Assembly (NCBI GenBank): GCA_001465015.1
Contig: LNEO01000332.1
Span: 1 to 64,000, forward strand
DNA from: Deltaproteobacteria bacterium Ga0077539
Lineage (GTDB): Bacteria; Myxococcota_A; Polyangia; Polyangiales; Ga0077539
DNA length: 64,000 bases
Direction of reading: 5' to 3'
Shown here piece by piece: positions 52,839 to 62,024 of this stretch (positions within the stretch are counted from its first letter, which is position 1; the number at the start of each line of letters is the position of its first letter). Under the pieces are notes generated by a model. The model worked only from the letters and a program-made list of their open reading frames with translations, made no database searches and was not told the DNA's origin. The position numbers were made by a program, and so were the translations under genes.

Positions 52839-53825
52839 ATGCTCCTCGCAAATCGTCCCCGAAGGCTCAGGCGTCACCCGTGGATTCGCGACCTCGTTCG
52901 TGAGCGCTCGCTCTCGGCTAGCGATCTGCTCTGGCCGGTCTTCGTCATCGAGGGCGAGGGCAAGCGAGAGCCGGTCCCGAGCATGCCCGGCGTCGAGCGG
53001 CTCACCGTGGACCTCGCCGTCGAAGCGGCGGTCGAAGCCGCTGCGCTCGGCGTGCGGGCGATGGCGCTGTTTCCGGTGACGGATCCGTCGCGCAAAGACC
53101 CCACGGGCACGCTCGCGCTCGACCCCGACAACCTCGCGTGTCGCGCGGCGCGCGCCATCAAGGCCAGGGAGCCGTCGATCGGGCTCATCGCGGACGTGGC
53201 GCTCGACCCGTACACCAGCCACGGGCACGACGGCGTGCTGATCGACGGTGACGTTCACAACGACGAGACGGTCGAGATCCTCCGCGAGATGTCGGTCGTG
53301 CTCGCGCGCGCGGGCTTCGACGTCGTGGCCCCGTCGGACATGATGGACGGGAGGATCGGCGCGGTCCGCGACGCGCTCGAGCGAGCGGGCCTGATCGACA
53401 CGATGATCTTGTCGTACGCGGCCAAGTACGCGAGCGCGTTCTATGGGCCGTTTCGCGAGGCGGTCGGCTCTGCGAGCGCGCTCGGGTCTGCGGACAAGCG
53501 GACCTATCAGATGGACCCCGCCAACGGCGACGAGGCGCTTCGCGAAGTCGCGCTCGACCTCGAGCAGGGCGCGGACATGGTGATGGTGAAGCCGGGAATG
53601 CCCTACCTGGACATCGTGCGCAGGGTGAAAGAGCGCTTCGGTGTTCCGACGGTGGCCTACCAGGTCAGCGGCGAGTACGCGATGCTCCGCGCGGCCAGCG
53701 AGCGCGGCTGGCTCTCGTGGGAGAAGTGCATGCTCGAGAGCCTGCTCGCGTTCAAGCGCGCCGGGGCCGACGCCGTGCTCACGTACGCGGCCGTCGAGGT
53801 CGCGCGGTGGCTACGAAAGGGATGA
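52839..53825 (+). CDS. hemB: Delta-aminolevulinic acid dehydratase (porphobilinogen synthase), Mg type
   Basis: The 328-residue enzyme condenses two 5-aminolevulinate molecules to porphobilinogen in heme synthesis. Both Schiff-base lysines are present: Lys196 in LSYAAKYASAFY and Lys251 in MVMVKPGMPYLD. The metal-switch segment DVALDPYTSHGHDG (residues 119-132) has Ala/Asp instead of the three zinc-binding cysteines, which predicts a Mg-dependent enzyme. It is divergent from the MFS permease gene. The window's only clear heme gene, it is unlinked from the H-NOX locus. Confidence 0.96.
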   Translation: MLLANRPRRLRRHPWIRDLVRERSLSASDLLWPVFVIEGEGKREPVPSMPGVERLTVDLAVEAAVEAAALGVRAMALFPVTDPSRKDPTGTLALDPDNLACRAARAIKAREPSIGLIADVALDPYTSHGHDGVLIDGDVHNDETVEILREMSVVLARAGFDVVAPSDMMDGRIGAVRDALERAGLIDTMILSYAAKYASAFYGPFREAVGSASALGSADKRTYQMDPANGDEALREVALDLEQGADMVMVKPGMPYLDIVRRVKERFGVPTVAYQVSGEYAMLRAASERGWLSWEKCMLESLLAFKRAGADAVLTYAAVEVARWLRKG

Positions 53826-53858
53826 GCGATGCGCGCGGCCGAACCGGCGCACACCCAT

Positions 53859-54095
53859 TCAATTCTTGCTCATCGACGAGTGGCAGCCGCACGCCGTTGC
53901 GCAGCCACCGCCGCCAGCCGAGGTCGTCGCTCGCGGCGCGCCGGTGTTGAGCATCGGCGCGCTGAGCACTCTCCGTACCGGAGCGCCCGTCACCGGGTGC
54001 TTCTCGATCACCGGATCGCTCATCTTCTGGGTCACTTCGAAGCGCTCGCCAGGAGCGCCGTCTTCGCGGATCGTCTCGTATACGTAGGTGGGCAT
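53859..54095 (-). CDS. FmdB-like small protein lacking the N-terminal zinc ribbon cysteines
   Basis: The 78-residue product begins MPTYVYETIREDGAPGERFE and continues KMSDPVIEKHPVTGAPVRRV, matching the FmdB regulatory-protein family in order and spacing. The two CxxC knuckles are missing: residues 7-10 read TIRE. Three cysteines (CATACGC) occur only in a Gly-rich tail. It may be a structural relative that no longer binds zinc there. Its ATG overlaps the ATG of the divergent gene, the two starts sharing bases within CATG at 54093-54096. Confidence 0.75.
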   Translation of the reverse strand: MPTYVYETIREDGAPGERFEVTQKMSDPVIEKHPVTGAPVRRVLSAPMLNTGAPRATTSAGGGGCATACGCHSSMSKN

Positions 54096-55050
54096 GACAA
54101 GGGGCGACGATAGCACTCGACGCGGCTCCGAGCGCACGGCCTGGAGCGCAGCCTTCGACGCAATGCCGGACCGCCTCGCGCGGGCGTGCCCCGGCTTCGT
54201 CCCGAGCGAAGCCTCATTTCGTACGGCGAAATGCATTGTGACCTTTGGTCACTTATTTGGGAGCCCCGCGGTCGCCAAGGCGCTCGGGCCCCGCGAAGGC
54301 CCGTGGCGGTGGTACTTCGAGCGCGAGCTAGCGCTGTTTCGAACGTTCGCTCGCTCGCCCGCGCCGGTGCGCGTCGCTGCGCTGCTCGCCGAGAGCGAGG
54401 TCGATGGCGTTCTCGTGTTCGAAAGGCTCGACGGCCGACCCTTGTGCGAGACGCGCATGGCGCGGGCGCCCTTGGGTGACGGGCTGCTCGAGGCGCTGCT
54501 TCAGTCGCTCGATCAATGGGCGACCATCGCGGTGAGCGACCCGCGTTGGCCGAGCGTCGCGCCCACGGACGCCGAGCGCCGCGCGTTGCGCGCGCAGCTG
54601 CTCGAGGATCCGAGCGCGCCCCTCGGATGGATCCAAGAGGGGCTCTCCGAGAGCGCCAGAAAGAAGCTGCTCTCGCAGCGCGTGGTCGACGACGCGCGCT
54701 TCGCGCTCGCGTCGCACCCTCGCACGAGGTCCAGCCACGGAGATCTCTTGTTGCGCAACGTCCTCGGGCTCGCCGACGCGCGCGTCGCTTGGATCGACCT
54801 CGAGTGCGCCGGACCGCACGCCGAGGGATGGGACCTCGGGCTGCTCTGGGTCAACGCGCACGACGAGGATCGTCCTGCGATCGACGCTCGCGCTCGCGCG
54901 CTCGGGGACGGCGGCTATCGAGCGTGGGCAGCGTGCGCGCTCTTCGCGTGCGCTCGCGAGAAGCTCTACCGAGCGCGCTCGAGGCAGGACGATCACCGCG
55001 GGCTCAGGCTCGAGAGCGACATCGACTTTCTTCGTAGAATCACTGTATGA
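54094..55050 (+). CDS. APH/choline-kinase-fold phosphotransferase-like protein
   Basis: The 318-residue product has the aminoglycoside-phosphotransferase fold pattern: a Lys-containing strand (SPAVAKALGP), SSHGDLLLRNVLG as the HGDxxxxN catalytic motif with Asp, and WIDLECAGPHAEGWDLG as the IDxE/D metal motif. The substrate is unknown; resistance is not implied. The start is uncertain: ATG 54094, a GTG at 54088 or ATG 54163 (residue 24) are all possible, and ATG 54163 would remove the overlap with the divergent gene. Confidence 0.75.
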   Translation: MTRGDDSTRRGSERTAWSAAFDAMPDRLARACPGFVPSEASFRTAKCIVTFGHLFGSPAVAKALGPREGPWRWYFERELALFRTFARSPAPVRVAALLAESEVDGVLVFERLDGRPLCETRMARAPLGDGLLEALLQSLDQWATIAVSDPRWPSVAPTDAERRALRAQLLEDPSAPLGWIQEGLSESARKKLLSQRVVDDARFALASHPRTRSSHGDLLLRNVLGLADARVAWIDLECAGPHAEGWDLGLLWVNAHDEDRPAIDARARALGDGGYRAWAACALFACAREKLYRARSRQDDHRGLRLESDIDFLRRITV

Positions 55051-55057
55051 CCTGCGG

Positions 55058-55657
55058 TCACATACCCATCGGAGCGGTCCACACGTAGCCGTTGCTGCGA
55101 TGCGCCGTTCGGTAGAGGGCGACCGCGCCGCAGACGGGGCTTGTCGCGATGTAGCCCATGGGGCCTTCGATGATGGTGCCCTCGCAGCGAGGGTCTGCCG
55201 TGTAGAAGCGCTCGCCCGTCGTGGAGTGCAGCGAGCGATGGACGGCCGTTCGACAGCCGCCGACGTCGTCGCAGACCGTGTTGCAGTTGTCGTCGGCGAG
55301 GTTGCAGGACTCCGTCGGGCGATCGCCGCACGAGCCGCAGTTGGCGGGGTCTCTCGCGAGGTCGACCTCGCACCCGTTCGCCGCGTTGCCGTCGCAGTCG
55401 CCGCGGTCGGTCATGCAGGTCGAGACGCCTGTGTCCGCGGCGCTGTCGGTGGGCGGAGCGACGACGTCGAGCATCGGACCGATCGCGTCGACGGACGCGG
55501 CGTCCATCGTCGTCGAGTCTCCTGCGCTGTCGCGGCTTACGTCGGTGCGCCCCGCGTCGCGCGGACCGTCGCTGTCGACGACGGCGCACGCAGAGAGCGC
55601 GGCTCCGAGCGACAGCAGGCTCCACAACGACCGCGGCCGACGCTCGAGGATCACCAT
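55058..55657 (-). CDS. Lipoprotein with Cys-rich region and DUF5648-like tail
   Basis: The 199-residue product has a signal peptide with lipobox LSAC (Cys24), an Asp/Thr/Ser tether, and a central Cys-rich segment (residues about 80-135; CEVDLARDPANCGSC and similar) seen in many myxobacterial surface lipoproteins. The C-terminal 60 residues have RFYTADPRCEG and GYIATSPVCGAVALYR, which recall the DUF5648-type YT/YR repeat. Function is unknown. It converges on the APH-like gene, with 7 bases between stops. Confidence 0.75.
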   Translation of the reverse strand: MVILERRPRSLWSLLSLGAALSACAVVDSDGPRDAGRTDVSRDSAGDSTTMDAASVDAIGPMLDVVAPPTDSAADTGVSTCMTDRGDCDGNAANGCEVDLARDPANCGSCGDRPTESCNLADDNCNTVCDDVGGCRTAVHRSLHSTTGERFYTADPRCEGTIIEGPMGYIATSPVCGAVALYRTAHRSNGYVWTAPMGM

Positions 55658-55909
55658 GGGTAGCTATTGCGTACGGGATCCCGCGGCCGCGACAGTCGAC
55701 GGAGCATTCCTTCTCGGCAGGCGACGGGTCGACGGGCTTGCAACGGCACCCATCTGCGCCTTGCGTCGGAGAAGTCCGCCTCGAGCGCGCTGTCGAACTC
55801 GTCCTACGGGCCGAGTCGCCTTCGAAGTGTTCGATCGGGGACCCGTTTGGAATCGTCGGTTTTTGTGCCTTACCGCCGGCGGCAATTCGACGACAATGCC
55901 GCCCAACAT

Positions 55910-56983
55910 ATGTTTCGAGTCTCCGTTCGTTCGCAGCTCGAGCGCGCCACCGTCATGGGGTTGATGCGCGCTCCCTTGGGAGTGCGAGAAGCGCTCTCGG
56001 TCCCCTCTCGCACGACGGCCGGCGTCGCGCTCGACGATCAAGTGCGTCTCGTGCTCGGCCTGCAGAAGCGCGCGAAGCTCCCGCGTTGGCAGGACCTTCC
56101 GCTCGACGCAGCTCGCCGCGGATTCACTCGAACGGCGCGCGCGCTCGCGCCCAGCTCGCCAGAGATCGACACGCGCGACCTGGCGCTCGACACGCCCGGG
56201 GCGACGCTTCGCGCGCGCTTGTATCGACCGTTTGCGAGCGACGGCCCGAGCCCGGTGCTCGTGTACTTTCACGGCGGCGGGTTCGTGCTCGGCGACATCG
56301 AGTCGCACGACCCGGTGTGCTCGATGTTCGCGCTGACCGCGGGCTGCAACGTGCTGTCGGTCGAGTATCGACTCTCACCCGAGCACAAGTTTCCCACGCC
56401 GGTCGAAGACGCCGTGGGCGCGTTTCGCGCGATCGTCGCCCGCGCCGAAGGCTTCGGCATCGACAAGGCTCGCATGGCGGTCGGCGGCGACTCGGCGGGC
56501 GGATACCTCGCGGCGCAGGTCGCGATCCGCACCAAGCTCGCTGGCGACGCGGTCCGGCCGATGTATCAGGTCCTGATCTACCCCGCGGCAGACTTGACGA
56601 TGACCGCGGCTTCGTTGCGAGAAAACGGCGATGGGCTCTTGCTCGAGTACCCGACGATGGAGTGGTTTCTCGCGCAGTTTCTCGACGCGAGCGCCGATCG
56701 ACGGTCGGGCGACGTCTCGCCGCTGCACCGCTCGCTCGAAGAGCTGCGCGGCGTCGCTCCGGCGCACGTTCAGACCGCGGGCTTCGACCCGCTTCGCGAC
56801 GAAGGCGTCGCGCTGGCCGATCGACTGAAGGAGGCCGGCGTCGCCGTCGAGCACAAGCAGTACGCCTCGCTGGTGCACGGCTACCTCAACATCGCCGGCG
56901 TCGTCTTGGCCGGCGTCGCGCCGTACTACGACGCGGGAGCTGCGTTGAAGCGCGCGTTTCGCGGACCAAAGAAGAAAGGGTGA
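55910..56983 (+). CDS. Alpha/beta hydrolase, hormone-sensitive-lipase (HSL) family esterase
   Basis: The 357-residue esterase/lipase has the HSL oxyanion motif YFHGGGFVLGD (residues 119-129), nucleophile Ser195 in GGDSAGGYLA, Asp293 in GFDPLRDEG and His323 in LVHGYLN. It probably hydrolyses short-chain esters in the cytoplasm. The start is uncertain because the first 60 residues are less conserved; ATG 55910 is the first in-frame ATG after a likely leader region. A 252-base gap with no other gene lies upstream. A LOG-family gene begins 6 bases after its stop. Confidence 0.9.
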   Translation: MFRVSVRSQLERATVMGLMRAPLGVREALSVPSRTTAGVALDDQVRLVLGLQKRAKLPRWQDLPLDAARRGFTRTARALAPSSPEIDTRDLALDTPGATLRARLYRPFASDGPSPVLVYFHGGGFVLGDIESHDPVCSMFALTAGCNVLSVEYRLSPEHKFPTPVEDAVGAFRAIVARAEGFGIDKARMAVGGDSAGGYLAAQVAIRTKLAGDAVRPMYQVLIYPAADLTMTAASLRENGDGLLLEYPTMEWFLAQFLDASADRRSGDVSPLHRSLEELRGVAPAHVQTAGFDPLRDEGVALADRLKEAGVAVEHKQYASLVHGYLNIAGVVLAGVAPYYDAGAALKRAFRGPKKKG

Positions 56984-56989
56984 AGATCG

Positions 56990-58066
56990 ATGCGCGAGAT
57001 CGAGTCGTTGGCTGAGTTCGACGCCGCGCTTCGGGACGGCGTCTCGATGGTGGTGCAGAGCGTCGACCTTCGCGATCGAACGCGAGCGCTGATCGAGCTC
57101 GAAGGACGGCACACGCTGCTCGGTTGTGTGCTCGAGCCCGAGGCGGTCGTCGCGTTGTTGTCGAAGGGCTCGATCGTGTTGCCCGCGATCGAAGGGCTGC
57201 CGTTCTTGCCGTTTCGACCGTCGCTGTATCAGGCCGAAGAGCTCTACGCGGGCCTCGACCGATCGTACAAAGAGACCGCGGATTGCAGGGCGTACGACTG
57301 GTATGTGGCCTCTTCGAAGTCACGGGAGCTGCTCGCGGGCATGGCGATGGCCATCCACGATCAGTCCATCACCGACGCGCTCGACGAGGCGCTGGTCGGT
57401 CGGCGCGTCGGCGCGGTGATGGGCGGTCACAAGCTCGCGCGAGGGACCGACGGATTTCGTGAGGCCTCGTTGCTCGGAAGGATGCTCGCTCGCGAAGGGC
57501 TCGTGGTGGCGACCGGCGGAGGACCGGGCGCGATGGAGGCGGCCAACCTGGGGGCGCACATGGCTCCGTACGACGACGCGGCGCTCGATCGGGCGCTGGC
57601 GATCGTGGCGGAGGTCCCCAGTTTTCAAGGCGACATCGGCGCTTGGGCTGCTGCTGGGATGCGCGTTCGCGAGCTGTTCTCGGGCGAGGGAGCGATCGCG
57701 TCGGTGGGGATTCCGACGTGGTTTTATGGGCACGAGCCGCCCAACGTGTTCGGCGCGCGCATCGCCAAGTACTTCTCCAACGCGATCCGCGAGGACGGGC
57801 TCTTGCAGCGGGCCAACGCGGGGATCGTGTTCTTGCGCGGCGCGGCAGGCACCGTGCAAGAGCTCTTTCAGGACGCGACGCAAAACTATTACGCGCCCGA
57901 AGGGGGCGCGGCGCTCGCCGTCCTGGTCGACAAGGAATACTGGACGCAGACGCTGCCTGCCTGGCCCTTGATCGAGGCGCTGGGAAGAAACCGCGAGATG
58001 GGGCGAAAGCTCTTTTTGGTCGATACGGTCGCCGAGGCGGCGGCGATCATCGCTCGCGGGGGATGA
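56990..58066 (+). CDS. LOG-family-like Rossmann protein
   Basis: The 358-residue protein has a C-terminal LOG/lysine-decarboxylase-like Rossmann domain: AVMGGHKLARGT, LVVATGGGPGAMEAAN and the nucleotide-binding GAAGTVQELF. The usual PGGxGTxxE has become RGAAGTVQE. LOG enzymes cleave nucleotide 5'-monophosphates, but the first 115 residues here are not part of the classic cytokinin-type enzyme and the protein is nearly twice its length. It follows the esterase by 6 bases. Confidence 0.82.
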   Translation: MREIESLAEFDAALRDGVSMVVQSVDLRDRTRALIELEGRHTLLGCVLEPEAVVALLSKGSIVLPAIEGLPFLPFRPSLYQAEELYAGLDRSYKETADCRAYDWYVASSKSRELLAGMAMAIHDQSITDALDEALVGRRVGAVMGGHKLARGTDGFREASLLGRMLAREGLVVATGGGPGAMEAANLGAHMAPYDDAALDRALAIVAEVPSFQGDIGAWAAAGMRVRELFSGEGAIASVGIPTWFYGHEPPNVFGARIAKYFSNAIREDGLLQRANAGIVFLRGAAGTVQELFQDATQNYYAPEGGAALAVLVDKEYWTQTLPAWPLIEALGRNREMGRKLFLVDTVAEAAAIIARGG

Positions 58067-58206
58067 CGCGCTTCAGCGATCGAGCGGGCGAGCCGCGAGC
58101 GCGCTGAGCGGCGCGGTCCGTCTTCGATGGCCGTCGCGGGCGCGGGTTAGGTACCCTTCCCGTGCTTGCGCCCGTATTGCACGGGCTGCACGAAGGAGCG
58201 CACACG

Positions 58207-59463
58207 ATGACGGACTCAGCTCGCAACGACCGCATCTCGGTCAACGGCGCACGGCTCTGGCAGTCGCTGATGGACCTCGCGAAGATCGGCGCCACGGCGA
58301 AGGGTGGCGTATGCAGGCTCGCGCTGACGGACCTGGACAAACAAGGTCGTGACCTCGTTGTCGGGTGGGCGCGCGAGGCGGGGCTCACCATCACGACCGA
58401 CAAGATCGGCAACGTGTTCATGCGGCGAAAGGGCCGCAACAACGCGCTGCCGCCGGTGGTGACGGGCAGCCACATCGACACCCAGCCGACCGGTGGAAAG
58501 TTCGACGGAAACTACGGCGTGCTCGCCGGCATCGAGGTCGTGCGCACTCTCAACGATCGCGGAATCGAGACCGAGGCGCCGATCGAGGTGGCCATCTGGA
58601 CCAACGAAGAGGGCTCGAGGTTCGTTCCGGTGATGATGGGCTCGGGGGTCTTCGCTGGAGCGTTTTCGCTCGAGACCGCGTACGCGGCGAAGGACGTCTC
58701 GGGCGCGACGGTGAAGTACGAGCTCGAGCGCATCGGATACGTGGGCGACGAAGAGCCCGGCAAGCATCCGATCGGCGCGTATTTCGAGGCGCACATCGAG
58801 CAAGGGCCGGTGCTCGAAGACGCGGGCATCACCATCGGCGTGGTCAAGGGCGTGCTGGGCCTGCGTTGGTACGACTGCGTGGTGACGGGCATGGAGGCGC
58901 ACGCGGGCCCGACACCAATGGCGCTGCGCAAGGACGCGCTGCAGGTCGCGACGAAGATCATGCAAGAGGTCGTCGCGATCGCGAATCGCTATCCCCCCTA
59001 CGGCCGTGGAACGGTTGGCTTCGTCCAGGTGCACCCCAACAGCCGCAACGTGATTCCGGGGACGGTGAAGTTCTCGATCGATCTTCGCAACGTCGACAGC
59101 GAGCGGCTCGACGCGATGGACCGCGAGATCCGCGGATTCATCGCGGACACGTCGAAGGCGACGGGCCTGCCGATTTCGATCGAGCAAGTGTCGTACTTTC
59201 CGCCGTGCCCGTTCGAGACAGGCTGCATCGAGGCTGTCGGCAAAGGCGCGAGCGAGTTTGGCTACTCGTCGATGGACGTCGTCTCGGGCGCAGGCCACGA
59301 CGCGGTGTACATGGCGCGGCTCGCTCCTGCGGGGATGATCTTCATCCCGTGCAAGGACGGCATCAGCCACAACGAGATCGAGGACACCAAGCCCGAGCAG
59401 GTCGAAGCCGGGTGCAACGTGCTGTTGCACGCGATGCTCGATCGCTGCAGCGCGACGACGTGA
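58207..59463 (+). CDS. M20-family amidohydrolase (N-carbamoyl-amino-acid hydrolase/allantoate amidohydrolase-like)
   Basis: This 418-residue protein belongs to the hydantoinase/carbamoylase branch of M20 enzymes. Metal-site residues are visible: His89 and Asp91 in GSHIDTQ, Asp100 in GGKFDGNYG, Glu134-Glu135 in WTNEEGSRF, the His of EAHIEQGP, and a C-terminal ISHNEIED with His. Family members remove carbamoyl or ureido groups from N-carbamoyl-amino acids, ureidopropionate or allantoate; the exact substrate is open. ATG 58207 has AAGGAG at 58193-58198. No hydantoinase or ureide genes are adjacent. Confidence 0.92.
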   Translation: MTDSARNDRISVNGARLWQSLMDLAKIGATAKGGVCRLALTDLDKQGRDLVVGWAREAGLTITTDKIGNVFMRRKGRNNALPPVVTGSHIDTQPTGGKFDGNYGVLAGIEVVRTLNDRGIETEAPIEVAIWTNEEGSRFVPVMMGSGVFAGAFSLETAYAAKDVSGATVKYELERIGYVGDEEPGKHPIGAYFEAHIEQGPVLEDAGITIGVVKGVLGLRWYDCVVTGMEAHAGPTPMALRKDALQVATKIMQEVVAIANRYPPYGRGTVGFVQVHPNSRNVIPGTVKFSIDLRNVDSERLDAMDREIRGFIADTSKATGLPISIEQVSYFPPCPFETGCIEAVGKGASEFGYSSMDVVSGAGHDAVYMARLAPAGMIFIPCKDGISHNEIEDTKPEQVEAGCNVLLHAMLDRCSATT

Positions 59464-59510
59464 GCGACGGTTCGTCTTCGAGCTGACGCTTCACGGGTGG
59501 GTCGTGTCGG

Positions 59511-59876
59511 TCAGCTCGAGGAGCCGGTGCTCGGCGTCGAGCTCGGCGTCGAGGGTGGCGCGGCCGGTGCGCTGCTCGATGCTCCAGAGGTGCTCGAGGA
59601 CGAGTCGCTCGACGTGCTGGTCGTGCTGGTCGCGCTGGTCGCGCTGGTCGTGCTCGAGGACGAGTCGCTCGTCCCGCCGCTCTTTTTGTTGCTGTTGCCC
59701 GAGTAGAGGTCGCCGTACCAGCCGCCGCCCTTCAAGATGAAGTTGCCCTGTGTGATCTGCCGGCTCGCTTCGGGCTTGCCGCAGCTGAGGCACTCCTTGA
59801 TGGGGTCTTCGCTGATGCGTTGAACCCGCTCGAACTTCGCTCCGCAAGCTCCGCAAAGATAGTTGTACGTTGGCAT
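59511..59876 (-). CDS. FmdB-family zinc ribbon protein with Ser/Thr-rich tail
   Basis: The 121-residue product starts with the FmdB zinc ribbon: MPTYNYLCGACGAKFERVQR and ECLSCGKPE place four cysteines at 8, 11, 29 and 32. A conserved KGGGWYGDLY segment follows at about residue 50. The final 55 residues are almost only Ser, Thr, Ala and Pro. Function of the family is unclear, though it is widespread and small. The start at ATG 59876 begins the ribbon directly. It converges on the amidohydrolase gene. Confidence 0.88.
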   Translation of the reverse strand: MPTYNYLCGACGAKFERVQRISEDPIKECLSCGKPEASRQITQGNFILKGGGWYGDLYSGNSNKKSGGTSDSSSSTTSATSATSTTSTSSDSSSSTSGASSSAPAAPPSTPSSTPSTGSSS

Positions 59877-60078
59877 CGGGGTGTAGGTCCTCGCGGCGAC
59901 CATCGAGTGATAGCGCGCGTCAGGGTGGGAATCGAGCGACGGATATAGCGCTACGCGCCGCCCGTCAACGCGACAGACGGGCGGGGAGTACGGCCGGGCG
60001 CGGGCGCGGGCCGGCGAAATGCCGTTCCGGCGCCCTCCGAGCCCCCCTTGGGTCGCGTGCGCTTCGGCGGTCCGCCGG

Positions 60079-60888
<810 letters not shown>

Positions 60889-60976
60889 TTACACACTTCT
60901 CTCTTTCGCGTGCTCGGTACCGTACCAACCGTACGAGCAGAAATTTCAGGTCGATTCGAGCGCAACGCGCCGTCTG

Positions 60977-61372
60977 TCAGTTCGAAGAGCCCCCACGCAA
61001 CGACGGGAGGTGCTGGCTGGTGGCCATGCCGATGTCATCGAGCACGGCTTGAAGCTCGTTGCCATCGAGGTTGGGCAGCGGCAACGCGGCCTGCAGGTAC
61101 ACGCCGTCGTCTTGCAGCGCGAACGCCGCGTGCAAGAGCCCCGAGCCGTTGAGGCGCAGCAGCTGCTCATAGAGCCTAGCCCGCTCGCTATCGGGAAACT
61201 TCCCGTGATCCAGCACGCGCAACGAGAACAGAACGACGGCGTCCTCGACCTTGATCGCGAGGTTGTGCAACCCCGAGTCGTCGTCGGTCACGATGAACAT
61301 CCCGCCGCCGAGGTCCTGAAATGGAACCTCGGAGTCCTTCAAAAACCGCTCGACATCCGCGACTGTGCGCAT
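60977..61372 (-). CDS. YbjN-domain protein
   Basis: The 131-residue product has a CesT/YbjN-like fold: a helix at MRTVADVERFLKDSE, then strands with FQDLGGGMFIVTDDDSG and EDAVVLFSLRVLDH, and a helix RLYEQLLRLNGSGLLHAAFAL typical of this chaperone-like family. It may regulate or chaperone a partner. Longer readings of this frame upstream are Arg-rich and not conserved. It is next to pspA in the same direction, so they could be co-transcribed. Confidence 0.8.
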   Translation of the reverse strand: MRTVADVERFLKDSEVPFQDLGGGMFIVTDDDSGLHNLAIKVEDAVVLFSLRVLDHGKFPDSERARLYEQLLRLNGSGLLHAAFALQDDGVYLQAALPLPNLDGNELQAVLDDIGMATSQHLPSLRGGSSN

Positions 61373-61578
61373 TCGCTCTCGCCTCCTGCTCGCCGCCAGC
61401 GATGCGCTCACAATCGAGCGCGTCTTCGCGCGGATCGCGCGCGTCGAACGCTGGGACAACTTTGTTGTGCGCCGAATGGTAGCATTCCGCAACGGCGTTG
61501 CGACGGTCCTGCGCTGCTGGGGCGAATTGCGTGAAATCCGCAGCAGATTCTCTGCCAGGGCGGCGCGGTTGACGCGGA

Positions 61579-61953
61579 TCACTCGCCGCTGCGGCCTTCG
61601 TCGACGGGACCCATCTTGACGCTCCCCTCGATGACGGCGCCCTTCTCGATCACGACCTCGGGCGCTGCGAGCGAGCCGTAGATGCGAGCCGCGGAGTACA
61701 CCTCGATGCTCTCGCGCGCTCGAATGGTTCCTCGGAGCACGCCCCCGCGGACGATGAGCACGCGGACGTCGATCGACGCGTCGATGTCGGCGCCGTCGCC
61801 GATCACCAGGACGCCGCTCGAGAAGACCTCGCCGCGCACGGTCCCGTCGAGCCGTGTTCGGCCGTCGAACGTGAGTTTTCCCTCGAAGTGAGTTCCGCGC
61901 CCGAGCAGGGTGTCGAGCTCGAGCACCGAGTCGTCGGCTTCGTCGGTCGCCAT
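61579..61953 (-). CDS. Bactofilin
   Basis: The 124-residue product is a short bactofilin (PF04519): a flexible N-terminus, then a right-handed beta-helix of repeated short strands (THFEGKLTFDGRTRLDGTVR, VLVIGDGADIDASI, VLIVRGGVLRGTIR, VVIEKGAVIEGSV) from about residue 20 to 115. It forms filaments on the inner membrane and acts as a cytoskeletal scaffold. No TM helix or M23 peptidase gene is adjacent. ATG 61953 is the first plausible start. Confidence 0.93.
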   Translation of the reverse strand: MATDEADDSVLELDTLLGRGTHFEGKLTFDGRTRLDGTVRGEVFSSGVLVIGDGADIDASIDVRVLIVRGGVLRGTIRARESIEVYSAARIYGSLAAPEVVIEKGAVIEGSVKMGPVDEGRSGE

Positions 61954-62007
61954 GAATGACGGTCGCGACCATATACCGCGATGCGGTCGTGAGCAGCACG
62001 CAAGTGA

Positions 62008-62018
62008 GGGGGGGGGGG
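62008..62018. repeat. Run of 11 guanines
   Basis: An uninterrupted G11 tract (C11 on the minus strand) lies 6 bases past the stop of the QueA-like gene and 54 bases upstream of the bactofilin start. It could vary in length by slippage or be an assembly risk. It lies outside both coding regions. Confidence 0.9.
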
Positions 62019-62024
62019 CTTCGC

